Shown: positions 16,033 through 26,214 of the stretch, piece by piece | How the letters are laid out: every line of letters starts with the position of its first letter | Numbering within the stretch: position 1 is the first letter of the stretch | Assembly: GCA_045642225.1 (NCBI GenBank) | Contig: JAZUIN010000079.1 | Coordinates: forward strand, 1-64,000 | DNA length: 64,000 nucleotides | DNA from: RUG191 sp045642225 | GTDB taxonomy: Bacteria; Bacillota; Clostridia; Lachnospirales; Lachnospiraceae | Direction: 5' to 3' | The notes under the pieces: model-generated | Database searches by the model: none | What the model saw: the letters and a program-made list of their open reading frames with translations, nothing else | Told to the model about the DNA's origin: nothing | Program-made: the position numbers and the translations under genes

Positions 16033-17331
16033 TCACAATTGACTATCCTTAACAAGATTTGCATCATAAAGTTTTTGCAAAGAATTAATAATTCCGAATT
16101 TAACATGAGGCCATGTCAAACCACCTTGGAAATATACATTATAAGGCTCTTTTAAAGGACCATCAGCACTAAGTTCTATTGATGAACCAGATACAAATGC
16201 ACCTGCAGCCATTATAACTTTACTATCATATCCCGGCATATCCCAAGGCTCTGGTGTAACAAAGCTTTCAACAGGAGCTGCAAATTGTATTCCTTTACAA
16301 AATTCAATTAATGCTTGCTCTTTTTCTAGGGTTATAGCTTGAATAATATCATGTCTTTCTTCTGTGCCATTCGGAATAACCTTGTAGCCTAGTCTTTCAT
16401 AAACATTTGCGGCAAAAATAGCCCCTTTCAAAGCTGACGCTGTGACAATAGGTGACATAAATAAACCTTGATAAAAGGATTGCATAACACCAAGACTTGC
16501 GCCAACCTCCTTACCCAAACCAGGAGATGTCAATCTATATGCAGCATTTTCCACAAATTCTTTTGTGCCAACAATATAACCACCAATTGGTGCCAAACCA
16601 CCACCCGGATTCTTAATGAGCGAACCAACAATCGCATCGGCACCAACCTCTAGTGGCTCCTTATCTTCGACAAACTCACCATAACAATTATCAACCATAA
16701 TAACGATATCACTCTTAATATTCTTGATAAATGCACATAGTTCACCGATTTGATCTACCGAAAAGCTTGGCCTTGTAGCATATCCTTTACTTCGTTGAAT
16801 AGTTACTAGCTTAGTCTTATCATTTATCGCAGCTTTGATACCATCCCAATCAAAATCCCTATCATCAATCAAATCAACTTGCCTGTATGAAACACCGTAT
16901 TCGGCAAGAGAACCTTTTGAAGGTCTTATTCCAATTACTTCCTCCAATGTATCATAGGGCTTACCTACTGGAGATAACAATTCATCCCCAGGTCTTAAAT
17001 TACTCATAAGTGCTAGTGCTAAAGCGTGTGTTCCACAAGTAATTTGTGGTCTAACCAATGCATCTTCACCTTTGAATACATTTTTATAAACTTCTTCTAA
17101 AGTGTCTCGTCCCATATCGCCATAACCATATCCAGTAGATGTATTAAAGCATTCTGAACTCACCTTAGCGTCTTGCATCGCTTTTAAAACCTTTAACTGA
17201 TTTCGCTCTGCACGTTGATCAATTTCCTTAAAGCGCTCTTCTAATTCTTCACAAATTTCATTACAAAATTTATAAACATTATCTGAAATATTAAATTCTT
17301 TATATTGATTAAATAATTCACTCATTTTCAA
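16033..17331 (-). CDS. Methionine gamma-lyase family PLP enzyme (aluminium-resistance protein family)
   Basis: A Cys/Met-metabolism-type PLP enzyme of about 432 residues, the family often labelled aluminium resistance protein. The PLP lysine lies in GSLIKNPGGGLAPIGGYI near residue 240, and MVDNCYGEFVE near 212 supplies the PLP-ring Asp. TCGTHALALALMSNLRPGDE is the typical cofactor-phosphate segment. It overlaps the end of miaA by 14 bases. A second ATG (MSELF) lies two codons in. Related loci have hfq between miaA and this gene; hfq is absent here. The true substrate is not known. Confidence 0.88.
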   Translation of the reverse strand: MKMSELFNQYKEFNISDNVYKFCNEICEELEERFKEIDQRAERNQLKVLKAMQDAKVSSECFNTSTGYGYGDMGRDTLEEVYKNVFKGEDALVRPQITCGTHALALALMSNLRPGDELLSPVGKPYDTLEEVIGIRPSKGSLAEYGVSYRQVDLIDDRDFDWDGIKAAINDKTKLVTIQRSKGYATRPSFSVDQIGELCAFIKNIKSDIVIMVDNCYGEFVEDKEPLEVGADAIVGSLIKNPGGGLAPIGGYIVGTKEFVENAAYRLTSPGLGKEVGASLGVMQSFYQGLFMSPIVTASALKGAIFAANVYERLGYKVIPNGTEERHDIIQAITLEKEQALIEFCKGIQFAAPVESFVTPEPWDMPGYDSKVIMAAGAFVSGSSIELSADGPLKEPYNVYFQGGLTWPHVKFGIINSLQKLYDANLVKDSQL

Positions 17332-18250
17332 TAATTTCTATCATTTGAGATAGAATCCTTTCATCATTATAATCGTACTTAAGTTTATCAAACCAGATGA
17401 CATTTTTCTCACGTCTAAACCAAGTCAATTGTCTTTTTGCATAGTTTCTTGTATTTTTTTTGAGAAGCTCTTTTGCTTCTTCAAATGTCAAATTTCCATC
17501 TAAATAATCTAGCACCTCTTTGTAGCCAATGCCTTGCATAGAATTAAATGTTTTGTCTAAGCCTTTATTTTTTAACATTTCTACTTCTTCTAAAAGACCG
17601 TTATCAAACATTAAATCAACCCTTTTATTTATACGATTGTATAGCTTTTCTCTATCATCATTGAGCACAAAATATTTGACATCATATTTAGGTTCTTTCA
17701 TTCGCTCTTCTTCATTATGCTCTGAAATTTTCTTGCCATTAATTTCGTAGTATTCTAAAGCACGAATAACACGCTTCACATTGTTCTTATGAATTGTTTT
17801 TGCTGACTCTGGGTCAATTTCTTGTAATTTATCATGAAGAAAATCTGCGCCGTATTCTTCATACATTTTTTCGTATTTGGCTCTAACTTTAGAATTATCT
17901 TCTTCTTTAAAATCAATATCATAGATTACTGATTGAATGTAAAAACCTGTACCACCAACAATAATTGGTATCTTGCCTTGCGCTAATATCTCTTTGATAG
18001 CTTTTGTTGCCATTTCCTTGAAAATGTATACGTTAAAATCTTCATCTGGTGGTAATACATCAATCAAATGATGCTTTACACCTCTCATTTCTTCTTTCGT
18101 AATCTTAGCCGAGCCAATATCAAGTTCTTTATAAACTTGAACACAGTCAGCAGATATAATTTCACCATTTATTCTTTTTGCCAATTCAATTGAAAGCTCA
18201 GTTTTACCCACAGCCGTAGGTCCTGTTAATATTATTAGCTTATCCTTCAT
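17318..18250 (-). CDS. miaA: tRNA dimethylallyltransferase
   Basis: Adds a dimethylallyl group to A37 of tRNAs that read UNN codons. The P-loop GPTAVGKTELS begins at residue 10; DCVQVYKELDIGSAK (about 35) and VGGTGFYIQS (about 100) are family motifs, as is QLTWFRREK near the C-terminus. Length 310 is normal. ATG follows GGAGCTTTATT. It is placed directly after mutL, as commonly seen (mutS-mutL-miaA). Confidence 0.96.
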   Translation of the reverse strand: MKDKLIILTGPTAVGKTELSIELAKRINGEIISADCVQVYKELDIGSAKITKEEMRGVKHHLIDVLPPDEDFNVYIFKEMATKAIKEILAQGKIPIIVGGTGFYIQSVIYDIDFKEEDNSKVRAKYEKMYEEYGADFLHDKLQEIDPESAKTIHKNNVKRVIRALEYYEINGKKISEHNEEERMKEPKYDVKYFVLNDDREKLYNRINKRVDLMFDNGLLEEVEMLKNKGLDKTFNSMQGIGYKEVLDYLDGNLTFEEAKELLKKNTRNYAKRQLTWFRREKNVIWFDKLKYDYNDERILSQMIEIIENE

Positions 18251-18264
18251 AATAAAGCTCCATA

Positions 18265-20133
18265 TTAAACTATACGTTTAAATTTCTTTTCTAATTCCTT
18301 TTGAGTCATTTTTATAATTGTTGGTCTACCATGTGGACAGTGATATGGATTATCAAGCGATAATAAATCATCCATTAACTTTTCTATTTCTATTCTTGAA
18401 AGTCTTTGATTTCCCTTAACAGCTGCTTTACATGACATAGATGCAATTTTTTCTAAAATGATTTCACTCTTATCTTTTTTGTTAATATTTTCACATTCAC
18501 TAATCATGTCAAGAAATAGCTTCTTTGCATCAATATTAAACAAATTATCAGGAATTCCATTTATTGCATATTCTTTGCCACCAAAAGAACTTACTTTATA
18601 ACCTAACGATTCGAACGACTCCTTATATTCTTCAAAAAAATCTTGTTCTGATGCAGATAAGGTTACAATTATTGGAGGAGAAATCATTTGACTATTAATA
18701 GTTTTTTCACACAATTTCTTAAGTGTTTTCTCATACAATACCTTCTCATGCGCAGCATGTTGGTCAATAATGTATAAGCTATTATCAAATTCTATCAACC
18801 AATAAGTATCAAATAATTGTCCAATGATTTTGTGAGCTTTTACAGCTTCTTCTGATAGAAATGAGATTTGATCATCAACATAATTTGCAGAAGTTTTAAC
18901 ATTTGTATTTTGTTGAATTTCTTCTTCAACTACTTGTTTTTTCTGCTCAAATTTATTCTTTTCGAAAGGTTCAACTATCTGATTTAATAAAACATTATCA
19001 TTTATCTCTTTTGTATCTTTAATTTTTTCAACATTTGTAAATATATCTTCTTGGGGATTAACATTTACATCATCTGTCAACTTAATTGATTGCTTACTTG
19101 ATACTTCTTCACTAACATCCACCGTAAATTCTCTAATGTCTTCTAATTTGTGAAGGGCATGATATACAGTATCTTCAATGTTTTTTGCAACATCAACCTG
19201 ATTATCAAAACGAACTTCCATCTTGGTAGGATGAACATTTACATCAATAGAATCAGAATCTATATCAATAAATAGACATGTAAAAGGATATTGATGTTGC
19301 ATTAATTCGCCTAAATATCCCGCTTCAATCGCTTTAGAAATCATTTTTGAATTAACATATCTATTATTTACAAAAACATTTTCATAAGCTCTATTACCTC
19401 TTGAAATAATAGGTTCACCTACAAATCCAGTAAGCTTAAACAAATCAGATTCATGATTGATTTCTATTATTGAATTAGTAATTTCTTTGCCATATACCTG
19501 AAAGATCGCATCTTTAAGCGAAGCATTACCTACAGTTGAAAGCTTTTGTTTATTATCAATTGACAACTGAAAAGAAATCTCAGGATGCGACAAAGCTAAT
19601 TTCTCAACAATTTCGTAAATATAAGATCCTTCTGTCTTAGGACTTTTGAGAAACTTCTGGCGTGCAGGTGTGTTATAGAATAAGCTTCTTACAAAAAATG
19701 TTGTACCATCCGGAGCGCCAATTTCCTCAAGACCAATTTCTTTAGCACCTTCAATTCTATATCTAGAACCTAGCATATCATCTCTAGTTTTAGTTATTAA
19801 TTCAACCTTTGCTACAGCCGCAATACTTGATAATGCTTCACCTCTAAACCCTAAGGATTTGACGAGCGTCAAATCATCAACATTTCTAATTTTGCTTGTA
19901 GAATGGCGCAAAAACGCCTTTTTTACCTGATCAAAAGGAATTCCTATACCATTATCAGTAATACGAATCTCATCTAATCCACCTTTTTTAATTTCAATAC
20001 TAATTATATTGGCGTTGGCATCAATAGCATTTTCAACTAATTCTTTTACAACGGACGCAGGACGTTCTACAACCTCACCTGCGGCAATTTTATCAATTGT
20101 ATCTTGACTTAATAATTCAATTTCTTTTTGCAT
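18265..20133 (-). CDS. mutL: DNA mismatch repair protein MutL (endonuclease type)
   Basis: Couples mismatch detection by MutS to strand removal. The N-terminal GHKL ATPase shows IAAGEVVERPASVVKELVENA-like motifs, DNGIGI and GFRGEAL. The C-terminal half carries DQHAAHEKVLYE, matching the DQHAx2Ex4E endonuclease motif, plus SCKAAVKG and CPHGRPT zinc-site motifs. So the nick is probably made by MutL itself, as in organisms without MutH. The middle linker (about 340-440) is low complexity. It starts 10 bases after mutS and precedes miaA. Confidence 0.97.
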   Translation of the reverse strand: MQKEIELLSQDTIDKIAAGEVVERPASVVKELVENAIDANANIISIEIKKGGLDEIRITDNGIGIPFDQVKKAFLRHSTSKIRNVDDLTLVKSLGFRGEALSSIAAVAKVELITKTRDDMLGSRYRIEGAKEIGLEEIGAPDGTTFFVRSLFYNTPARQKFLKSPKTEGSYIYEIVEKLALSHPEISFQLSIDNKQKLSTVGNASLKDAIFQVYGKEITNSIIEINHESDLFKLTGFVGEPIISRGNRAYENVFVNNRYVNSKMISKAIEAGYLGELMQHQYPFTCLFIDIDSDSIDVNVHPTKMEVRFDNQVDVAKNIEDTVYHALHKLEDIREFTVDVSEEVSSKQSIKLTDDVNVNPQEDIFTNVEKIKDTKEINDNVLLNQIVEPFEKNKFEQKKQVVEEEIQQNTNVKTSANYVDDQISFLSEEAVKAHKIIGQLFDTYWLIEFDNSLYIIDQHAAHEKVLYEKTLKKLCEKTINSQMISPPIIVTLSASEQDFFEEYKESFESLGYKVSSFGGKEYAINGIPDNLFNIDAKKLFLDMISECENINKKDKSEIILEKIASMSCKAAVKGNQRLSRIEIEKLMDDLLSLDNPYHCPHGRPTIIKMTQKELEKKFKRIV

Positions 20134-20143
20134 ATCTTTCCTT

Positions 20144-22783
20144 CTACCAACGATTTCTTACTTTGCTAGACAATTCGTTAAGCTTTGTAAGTGCTTCCAT
20201 TGGTGTTAAATTATCAATATCTACATTTTTGAGTTCATTTATAATATCTTCGTCAGATACAGTATCAAACAAAGACATTTGGGAAATGTCTACCTCATCA
20301 AGCTTCTCTTGCTTCGGAGTTTTTTGATTAACAGTAATCGATTTTGCAATATCAGTAATATCATTTTCAATTAATTCATCAATTATCTCTTTGGCACGAT
20401 TAATAACTGTGTCGGGAACGCCTGCAAGCTTAGCAACTTGGATACCATAGCTTTTATCTGCACCACCTGGCACAATTTTACGAAGAAACATTATATCATC
20501 GCCATCTTCTTTGACAGCGATACAATAGTTATTTACACCAGCAATTTTGCCTTCTAGTTCTGTAAGCTCATGATAATGTGTGGCAAATAATGTCTTTGCA
20601 CCAATTAACTTAGTATTTGCAATATGTTCAACCACTGCCCACGCAATTGATAAACCGTCAAATGTTGACGTACCACGACCAATTTCATCAAGAATCAACA
20701 ACGAATTACTCGTTGCATTTCTCAAAATATTAGCAACCTCATTCATTTCGACCATAAATGTTGATTGACCACTCGCCAAATCATCTGATGCGCCTACTCG
20801 TGTAAAGATTCTATCTACAACACATACATTTGCCGACTCAGCAGGAACGAAAGATCCAATCTGAGTCATAAGTGTAATTAACGCTACCTGTCTCATATAA
20901 GTTGATTTACCCGCCATATTAGGACCAGTTATAATGCTTAACCTATTGTTTTTGACATCAAGAAATGTATCATTATCAATAAATAATTTATTATCGAGCA
21001 TTTTCTCAACAACTGGATGACGACCTTTTTTGATATCAATTACACCCTTGCTATTAAGCTTAGGACGTGTGTAATGATTCTTTTCTGCAACGATAGATAA
21101 AGATGCAAAAACATCAATATTTGCAAGAATTTTCGCCGATTTTTGAATCCTTGAAACATTATTAGATAAAGTGTTAATTATCTCTTTGAAATAATCATAT
21201 TCAAGTGCTGTTAATTTATCTGTTGCATTAAGTATTGTGTTCTCTAACTCCTTAAGTTCAGGTGTAAAGAAACGCTCTGAATTAGCCAAGGTTTGCTTTC
21301 TAATGAAGTATTCCGGAACTAAATCAAGATATGAATTTGTAACCTCAAAATAGAATCCAAAAACTTTATTAAAATTTACTTTGAGATTTTTAATTCCAGT
21401 CTTTTCACGTTCTTTTTCTTCAAGCTCTGCTAGCCAAGATTTATTATCAGTTTTTACGCGTCTTAGATTATCTACTTCTTCATTAAAACCAGGTTTAAGA
21501 ATGTTGCCATCTCTAACAGAAATTGGTGGTTCATCTGAAATAGCAGAATCAATTAATTCATACAAATCCTTTAATTCATCTAGTTCATTATAAAATGTTT
21601 TGAATAATTCGCTTTCAAAATCACATATTAAACTTTTCACTCCTGGTAAAACACCTATCGAATTCTTGAAAGCAATTAAATCTCTTGGATTAGCAGTTTC
21701 ATATGTAATTCTTGTAATAAGACGTTCTAAATCATATACTGCATTTAAATATTCTCTAATCTCAGTTCTATCTACAATATGAGCATTCAATTCACTTATA
21801 GCATCTAGACGATTATTAATGTCGTTAGGCTTAATTAATGGTTGTTCTATAAAAGTTCTTAAAGTTCTAGCTCCCATTGCAGTCTTAGTTTTATCTAGAA
21901 CCCAAAGCAAGGAACCACGTTTTTCTTTTTCTCGTAATGTCTCACAAAGCTCTAAATTACGCCTCGTAGATGTATCAAGAAGCATAAAGTTTCCACTTAC
22001 ATATGGTCTTATCGAATTTAATTGAGTTAGACTTGTCTTTTGTGTATCAATTAAATATTGTAATAAGCCACCTGCAGACACTGCGCCTACAAGAAAATCA
22101 TTTAAGCCTAAAGCTTTAATATCTGCTACGTTAAAATGTTCACAAAGTATTGAAGTTGTTGCATATTCTTCAAAATAATATGCTTCTAAGCTTGAAATAG
22201 CCGTGTTAAAATGATATTTAATATTTTCAAAATCAATATTTGACAACATAAATGCTTCATTACATATCAATTCTGAAGGTGCATAACGATTGATTTCGTC
22301 AAGAAGCTTTCTTTCATTATCAACTTCCGTAACTAGAAAATCACCAGTTGAAACATCACATATAGATACGCCAAATGTATCATCAACACTAACAATACAC
22401 ATCATATAATTATTCTTAGATTCATCTAATGATGCTGTATCTAGATTTGTTCCTGGTGTTACTATCCTTACGACTTCACGCTTTACGATTCCTTTTGCTT
22501 CTTTGGGATCTTCTACTTGCTCACATATCGCAACCTTGTAGCCTTTATTAACTAAGCGTGTCAAATGTCCTTCGGCAGCGTGAAATGGAACACCACACAT
22601 TGGAGCTCTCTCTTCTAATCCACAAGATTTACCCGTCAAAGTAATTTCTAATTCTTTAGATACAAGTATTGCATCATCAAAAAACATTTCATAGAAATCG
22701 CCTAATCGATAAAACACGATACAATCTGGGTTTTCTTCTTTAGTTTTCAAATAATGTTGCATCATTGGTGTTAATTCAGCCAT
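20144..22783 (-). CDS. mutS: DNA mismatch repair protein MutS
   Basis: Recognises mismatches and small loops and activates MutL. At 879 residues it is full length. The mismatch-binding F-x-E is in GDFYEMF (about residue 30), the Walker A in TGPNMAGKSTYMRQ (about 620), and DEIGRGTSTFDG and ATHYHEL follow. It overlaps the upstream FAD-protein gene by 8 bases, so the two are probably translationally coupled. mutL follows after 10 bases. Confidence 0.97.
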   Translation of the reverse strand: MAELTPMMQHYLKTKEENPDCIVFYRLGDFYEMFFDDAILVSKELEITLTGKSCGLEERAPMCGVPFHAAEGHLTRLVNKGYKVAICEQVEDPKEAKGIVKREVVRIVTPGTNLDTASLDESKNNYMMCIVSVDDTFGVSICDVSTGDFLVTEVDNERKLLDEINRYAPSELICNEAFMLSNIDFENIKYHFNTAISSLEAYYFEEYATTSILCEHFNVADIKALGLNDFLVGAVSAGGLLQYLIDTQKTSLTQLNSIRPYVSGNFMLLDTSTRRNLELCETLREKEKRGSLLWVLDKTKTAMGARTLRTFIEQPLIKPNDINNRLDAISELNAHIVDRTEIREYLNAVYDLERLITRITYETANPRDLIAFKNSIGVLPGVKSLICDFESELFKTFYNELDELKDLYELIDSAISDEPPISVRDGNILKPGFNEEVDNLRRVKTDNKSWLAELEEKEREKTGIKNLKVNFNKVFGFYFEVTNSYLDLVPEYFIRKQTLANSERFFTPELKELENTILNATDKLTALEYDYFKEIINTLSNNVSRIQKSAKILANIDVFASLSIVAEKNHYTRPKLNSKGVIDIKKGRHPVVEKMLDNKLFIDNDTFLDVKNNRLSIITGPNMAGKSTYMRQVALITLMTQIGSFVPAESANVCVVDRIFTRVGASDDLASGQSTFMVEMNEVANILRNATSNSLLILDEIGRGTSTFDGLSIAWAVVEHIANTKLIGAKTLFATHYHELTELEGKIAGVNNYCIAVKEDGDDIMFLRKIVPGGADKSYGIQVAKLAGVPDTVINRAKEIIDELIENDITDIAKSITVNQKTPKQEKLDEVDISQMSLFDTVSDEDIINELKNVDIDNLTPMEALTKLNELSSKVRNRW

Positions 22784-24398
22784 TATTAATCCTTCCTATC
22801 ATAGCCTCAGCTACCTTCATTCCATCCATTGCTGCTGACATGATTCCACCAGCATATCCTGCGCCTTCACCGCAAGGGAATATACCATCTACATTACTAA
22901 TAAATCTCTCATCGCGAATAATTCTCACTGGCGAAGACGTTCTAGATTCAACACCAGACAAAAGAGTATCATCTTCAGCAAAGCCTTCAATTTTCTTATC
23001 ATAATAAGAAAATGCTTCTATTATACTTTCATTTAACTCATCAGAAAATAACTCTCTCAAATTAGAAAATGTTGTTTTACATTTCCCAGTTGGCTTAACC
23101 TTGCCAAACTTAGTTGAGCATTTATCGTCTTTATAATCCTTAAATAACTGCACAGGAATATTTCCTTTGCCTAATTCATATGCTTTTTTCTCTAAATTGC
23201 GCTGAAATTCAATCGCAGCTTTAGGATTTTTAAGATCATATTCCTTAGCGCCTACCGTTACAACTATTGCAGAATTAGCATTTATCTCATCTCTTGCACT
23301 ATTTGACATTCCATTAACTGCAAGTAGTCCTTCTTCAGAGGATGCATTAACAACAACTCCTCCAGGACACATGCAAAATGAAAAAACGCCTCTTCCATTT
23401 TCAAGATTAGCAGTCACTTTATAAGGACTAGGTGGTAAATAATCATATTTCTCATTTATATCCTTACCATATTGCGATTTGTTTATATCTTCTTGTAAAT
23501 GTTCAACCCTGAGTCCGACCGCAAATTCTTTTGCTTTCATATCAAGCTGATTTTCCATAAGCATGTAAAATGTATCTCGTGCAGAGTGTCCAATCGCAAG
23601 ACATAAATCCTCACAAGAATATGAGCCCTTATGTTTTCCACTAAGAATTATCTTTTTTAGCTTTTGATTTGCTATTTCTATATCTTCTAGCTTCGTTTCA
23701 AACCAAAATTCACCACCATTACTAATTATATGCTCTCTCATTTTAGGAATAACTTCTTGTAATTTGTCAGTCCCAATATGAGGCTTAGCATCATATAAAA
23801 TATTTTCTGGTGCGCCATATTTCACAAAAGTTTCTAAAACGAAACGATTTCTACCAAATTTATCTTTGACTAATGTATTTAATTTACCGTCCGAAAAAGT
23901 ACCTGCACCACCTTCTCCAAACTGAACATTTGACTCTGTATTTAATCTATTATTATTCCAAAATTCATTCACATCATTAATTCTATATTTAATTTCCTTG
24001 CCACGCTCAATAACAATAGGCTTCAAACCAGCTTCAGCAAGAATCAACGCACAAAACAATCCTGCTGGACCCGCACCAATAACATATGGTCTATTACGCT
24101 TATTATCAAAATCACTTACTAAAGGAATTTGATACACTGTAGGATTATAAAACGCAGCATCTTTACATCTTGATTTCTTTAAAACTTTAGCTTCTTCATC
24201 AACTTTTATAACTACAGAAAATACATAGAATAAGTCAGGCTTTTTTCTAGCATCAATTGATTTACGAATAATTTCTATATCTATAATCCTAGAGCAATTA
24301 ATCTTAAGAAGTGAAGCTGTTTTCTTCTTCAATTCTTCTCGCAATTCATCATCGGTGTAATTATTAACTTGTAATTTAACATTTCTAACAATAATCAT
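22776..24398 (-). CDS. FAD-dependent dehydrogenase of the COG2509 type
   Basis: An oxidoreductase-like flavoprotein of unknown substrate. After about 95 N-terminal residues the dinucleotide motif VIGAGPAGLFCALILAEAG appears, then FGEGGAGTFSDGKLNT, the hallmark of this family, and a C-terminal GEGAGYAGGIMSA FAD motif. The open frame extends to 24443, but its first dozen codons lie inside the terminator of the upstream flippase gene. I therefore start at MIIVRNVK (24398); MKDMII at 24407 is the alternative. It overlaps mutS by 8 bases, which is a common pairing in Clostridia. Confidence 0.9.
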   Translation of the reverse strand: MIIVRNVKLQVNNYTDDELREELKKKTASLLKINCSRIIDIEIIRKSIDARKKPDLFYVFSVVIKVDEEAKVLKKSRCKDAAFYNPTVYQIPLVSDFDNKRNRPYVIGAGPAGLFCALILAEAGLKPIVIERGKEIKYRINDVNEFWNNNRLNTESNVQFGEGGAGTFSDGKLNTLVKDKFGRNRFVLETFVKYGAPENILYDAKPHIGTDKLQEVIPKMREHIISNGGEFWFETKLEDIEIANQKLKKIILSGKHKGSYSCEDLCLAIGHSARDTFYMLMENQLDMKAKEFAVGLRVEHLQEDINKSQYGKDINEKYDYLPPSPYKVTANLENGRGVFSFCMCPGGVVVNASSEEGLLAVNGMSNSARDEINANSAIVVTVGAKEYDLKNPKAAIEFQRNLEKKAYELGKGNIPVQLFKDYKDDKCSTKFGKVKPTGKCKTTFSNLRELFSDELNESIIEAFSYYDKKIEGFAEDDTLLSGVESRTSSPVRIIRDERFISNVDGIFPCGEGAGYAGGIMSAAMDGMKVAEAMIGRINNG

Positions 24399-24415
24399 AT
24401 CTTTCATAAACACGC

Positions 24416-24437
24416 AAAAAGCAGGGAAACCCTGCTT
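24416..24437 (-). terminator. Intrinsic terminator after the flippase gene
   Basis: Stem AAGCAGGG (24419-24426) and CCCTGCTT (24430-24437) with a 3-nt loop, then a T-run on the minus strand (A-run 24416-24420). It lies 45 bases beyond the flippase stop. It leaves only about 18 bases before the next start, so the FAD-protein promoter must overlap it or the mutSL group depends on read-through. Confidence 0.92.
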
Positions 24438-24483
24438 ATGCATAACTCTTATAAATTTAATCTACAATTAATTTCGCATATAA

Positions 24484-26145
24484 TTAATTTAATAATCTTG
24501 TCTTTTTTGCAATCTTGACTAGTAATCCACCAACTTTTGGAATACGAAGCATATCCTGTTCTCTTAAACCTCTTAGAAGCAACATAGATATGAAATACAC
24601 TACTCCACCTACACAAACTCCAACTACAACATTTATCAAATTAGAATCAAATAATGCATCAACCGCCTTGTATGCTAATAATACAACAACGCCCATTATC
24701 GTTGAGCAAATTCCTGGAATAACATACGTAGATAAAATATTTTGCTTTGCCCTCGTGTACTTTTTGACAGAATAACCATTAAGGACACACATCATAAATG
24801 CATAAAAGGTATTAGCCCATATTACTGCATAAATGTTTAGGTGGAAAAATACCATGAGACCAACCAAAACAAAGCAGTGAACTACTAATGTAATAGCAGC
24901 ATTTATAACTGGAATTCTCATTTTATCAATTCCTTGTAGGTAACTATTAGACAAGGTTGATATTGAGAAGAATATTATCGAAACAGAACCTAAAACAAGC
25001 ATCATATAACTTGTTTTATCAATATCTGAGAATAATAATTCCATTAAAGGACGAGCTAACGCCATAAGTCCTACTGTACAAGGAAAAACAAGAATCATAA
25101 TAAATCTATTAGCTGAATGAATCTGTTTTCTGACTGTTTTTCTATTCTTTTGCTTATAAGCTGTAGTTATTGCAGGAACAACTGTTGCCGCTAAAGATGA
25201 TGCAAATGATAATGGAACATTTACAAGTACTCTGAACTGACCTGTAAATACACCCCACCATTCTGAGATTTGCTCAGCACTATAGCCTTGAGCAACAGCT
25301 ATATTCTTGAAAATACCTTGATCTACAATCGAACTTAAATTATAAAGTGTTGTACTTAAAAGCACTGGTATGATAGTCATTACTAGTACTCTCACTATCT
25401 CACTATAACTCTCTTTATAAACACCTCTGTCCTTTTTTACACGCTTTCTGAAACGCTTCATAAAAGCGGCAGAAACAAATATTATAAATATTAATGCTGT
25501 TATCGCACCTGAAAGTGTACCTAAAGTTCCGCCTGCCGCACCGTATGCAGCCGAAAGACCATCTACATCTCCTAATACGCCACCTACTTTAGCGCCGTAT
25601 GATACTAGAGACATTGCAGCTACAATTGAAACAATTGCATTTACAATCTGTTCTGCAACTTGCGAAATGGCTGACGGTACCGTAGTATTCAAGCCTTGAA
25701 AGAATCCTCTAAATACTCCAAGAATTGCAACTACAAATAATGTAGGCGCTAAAACCTTTAATGCAATAGCAGATAATGGAGTCTTTAATAATGTTCCAGT
25801 AAAGAAATCAGCTCCAAAATATACTATAAGCATAGCCAGAAATCCCATTACACCGGCAAATACCAAAGAACCTCTAAGCACCTTTTGTGCATTTTTAGCT
25901 TCACCTGTGGCAATTCTAGCTGCTACTAGCTTCGAAACTGCAAGTGGAATACTAAAGGATGATATTATCAATATTATGTTGTAAACTTCAAAAGCTGTAC
26001 CGTAATAATCATTTCCACGCTTACCAATAATAGCTGTAAGTGGGATTCTATAAATCAATCCAACTGCTCTACTTATAATTGATGCAGCCGCCAAAATAGA
26101 ACCCTGTAAAAGGAAATTCTTATCACTTTTCGTAGCGTTACTCAT
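24484..26145 (-). CDS. Polysaccharide flippase of the MOP/SpoVB-MurJ type
   Basis: A membrane exporter of the oligosaccharidyl-lipid/polysaccharide superfamily with about 14 hydrophobic segments over 553 residues. The N-terminal GSILAAASIISRAVGLIYRIP pattern is typical of the SpoVB/Wzx-like clade. The lipid-linked substrate may be a peptidoglycan precursor or a polysaccharide unit, but no glycosyltransferases are nearby, so a wall-precursor role is a guess from its setting. ATG is preceded by AAAAGGAAAAATATTA. It stands alone between two terminators. Confidence 0.9.
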   Translation of the reverse strand: MSNATKSDKNFLLQGSILAAASIISRAVGLIYRIPLTAIIGKRGNDYYGTAFEVYNIILIISSFSIPLAVSKLVAARIATGEAKNAQKVLRGSLVFAGVMGFLAMLIVYFGADFFTGTLLKTPLSAIALKVLAPTLFVVAILGVFRGFFQGLNTTVPSAISQVAEQIVNAIVSIVAAMSLVSYGAKVGGVLGDVDGLSAAYGAAGGTLGTLSGAITALIFIIFVSAAFMKRFRKRVKKDRGVYKESYSEIVRVLVMTIIPVLLSTTLYNLSSIVDQGIFKNIAVAQGYSAEQISEWWGVFTGQFRVLVNVPLSFASSLAATVVPAITTAYKQKNRKTVRKQIHSANRFIMILVFPCTVGLMALARPLMELLFSDIDKTSYMMLVLGSVSIIFFSISTLSNSYLQGIDKMRIPVINAAITLVVHCFVLVGLMVFFHLNIYAVIWANTFYAFMMCVLNGYSVKKYTRAKQNILSTYVIPGICSTIMGVVVLLAYKAVDALFDSNLINVVVGVCVGGVVYFISMLLLRGLREQDMLRIPKVGGLLVKIAKKTRLLN

Positions 26146-26174
26146 TAATATTTTTCCTTTTAATATAAGTGCAA

Positions 26175-26200
26175 TAAGCCCTGACGAAAGTCAAGGCTTA
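26175..26200 (-). terminator. Hairpin terminator after the DUF3048 gene
   Basis: An 11-bp inverted repeat (26175-26185 and 26190-26200) closes on a 4-nt loop. One pair is G-U if the minus strand is transcribed but C-A mismatched on the plus strand, fitting minus-strand use. The U-tract is short, so termination may be moderate. Confidence 0.7.
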
Positions 26201-26214
26201 AAATAGTATTTTTA

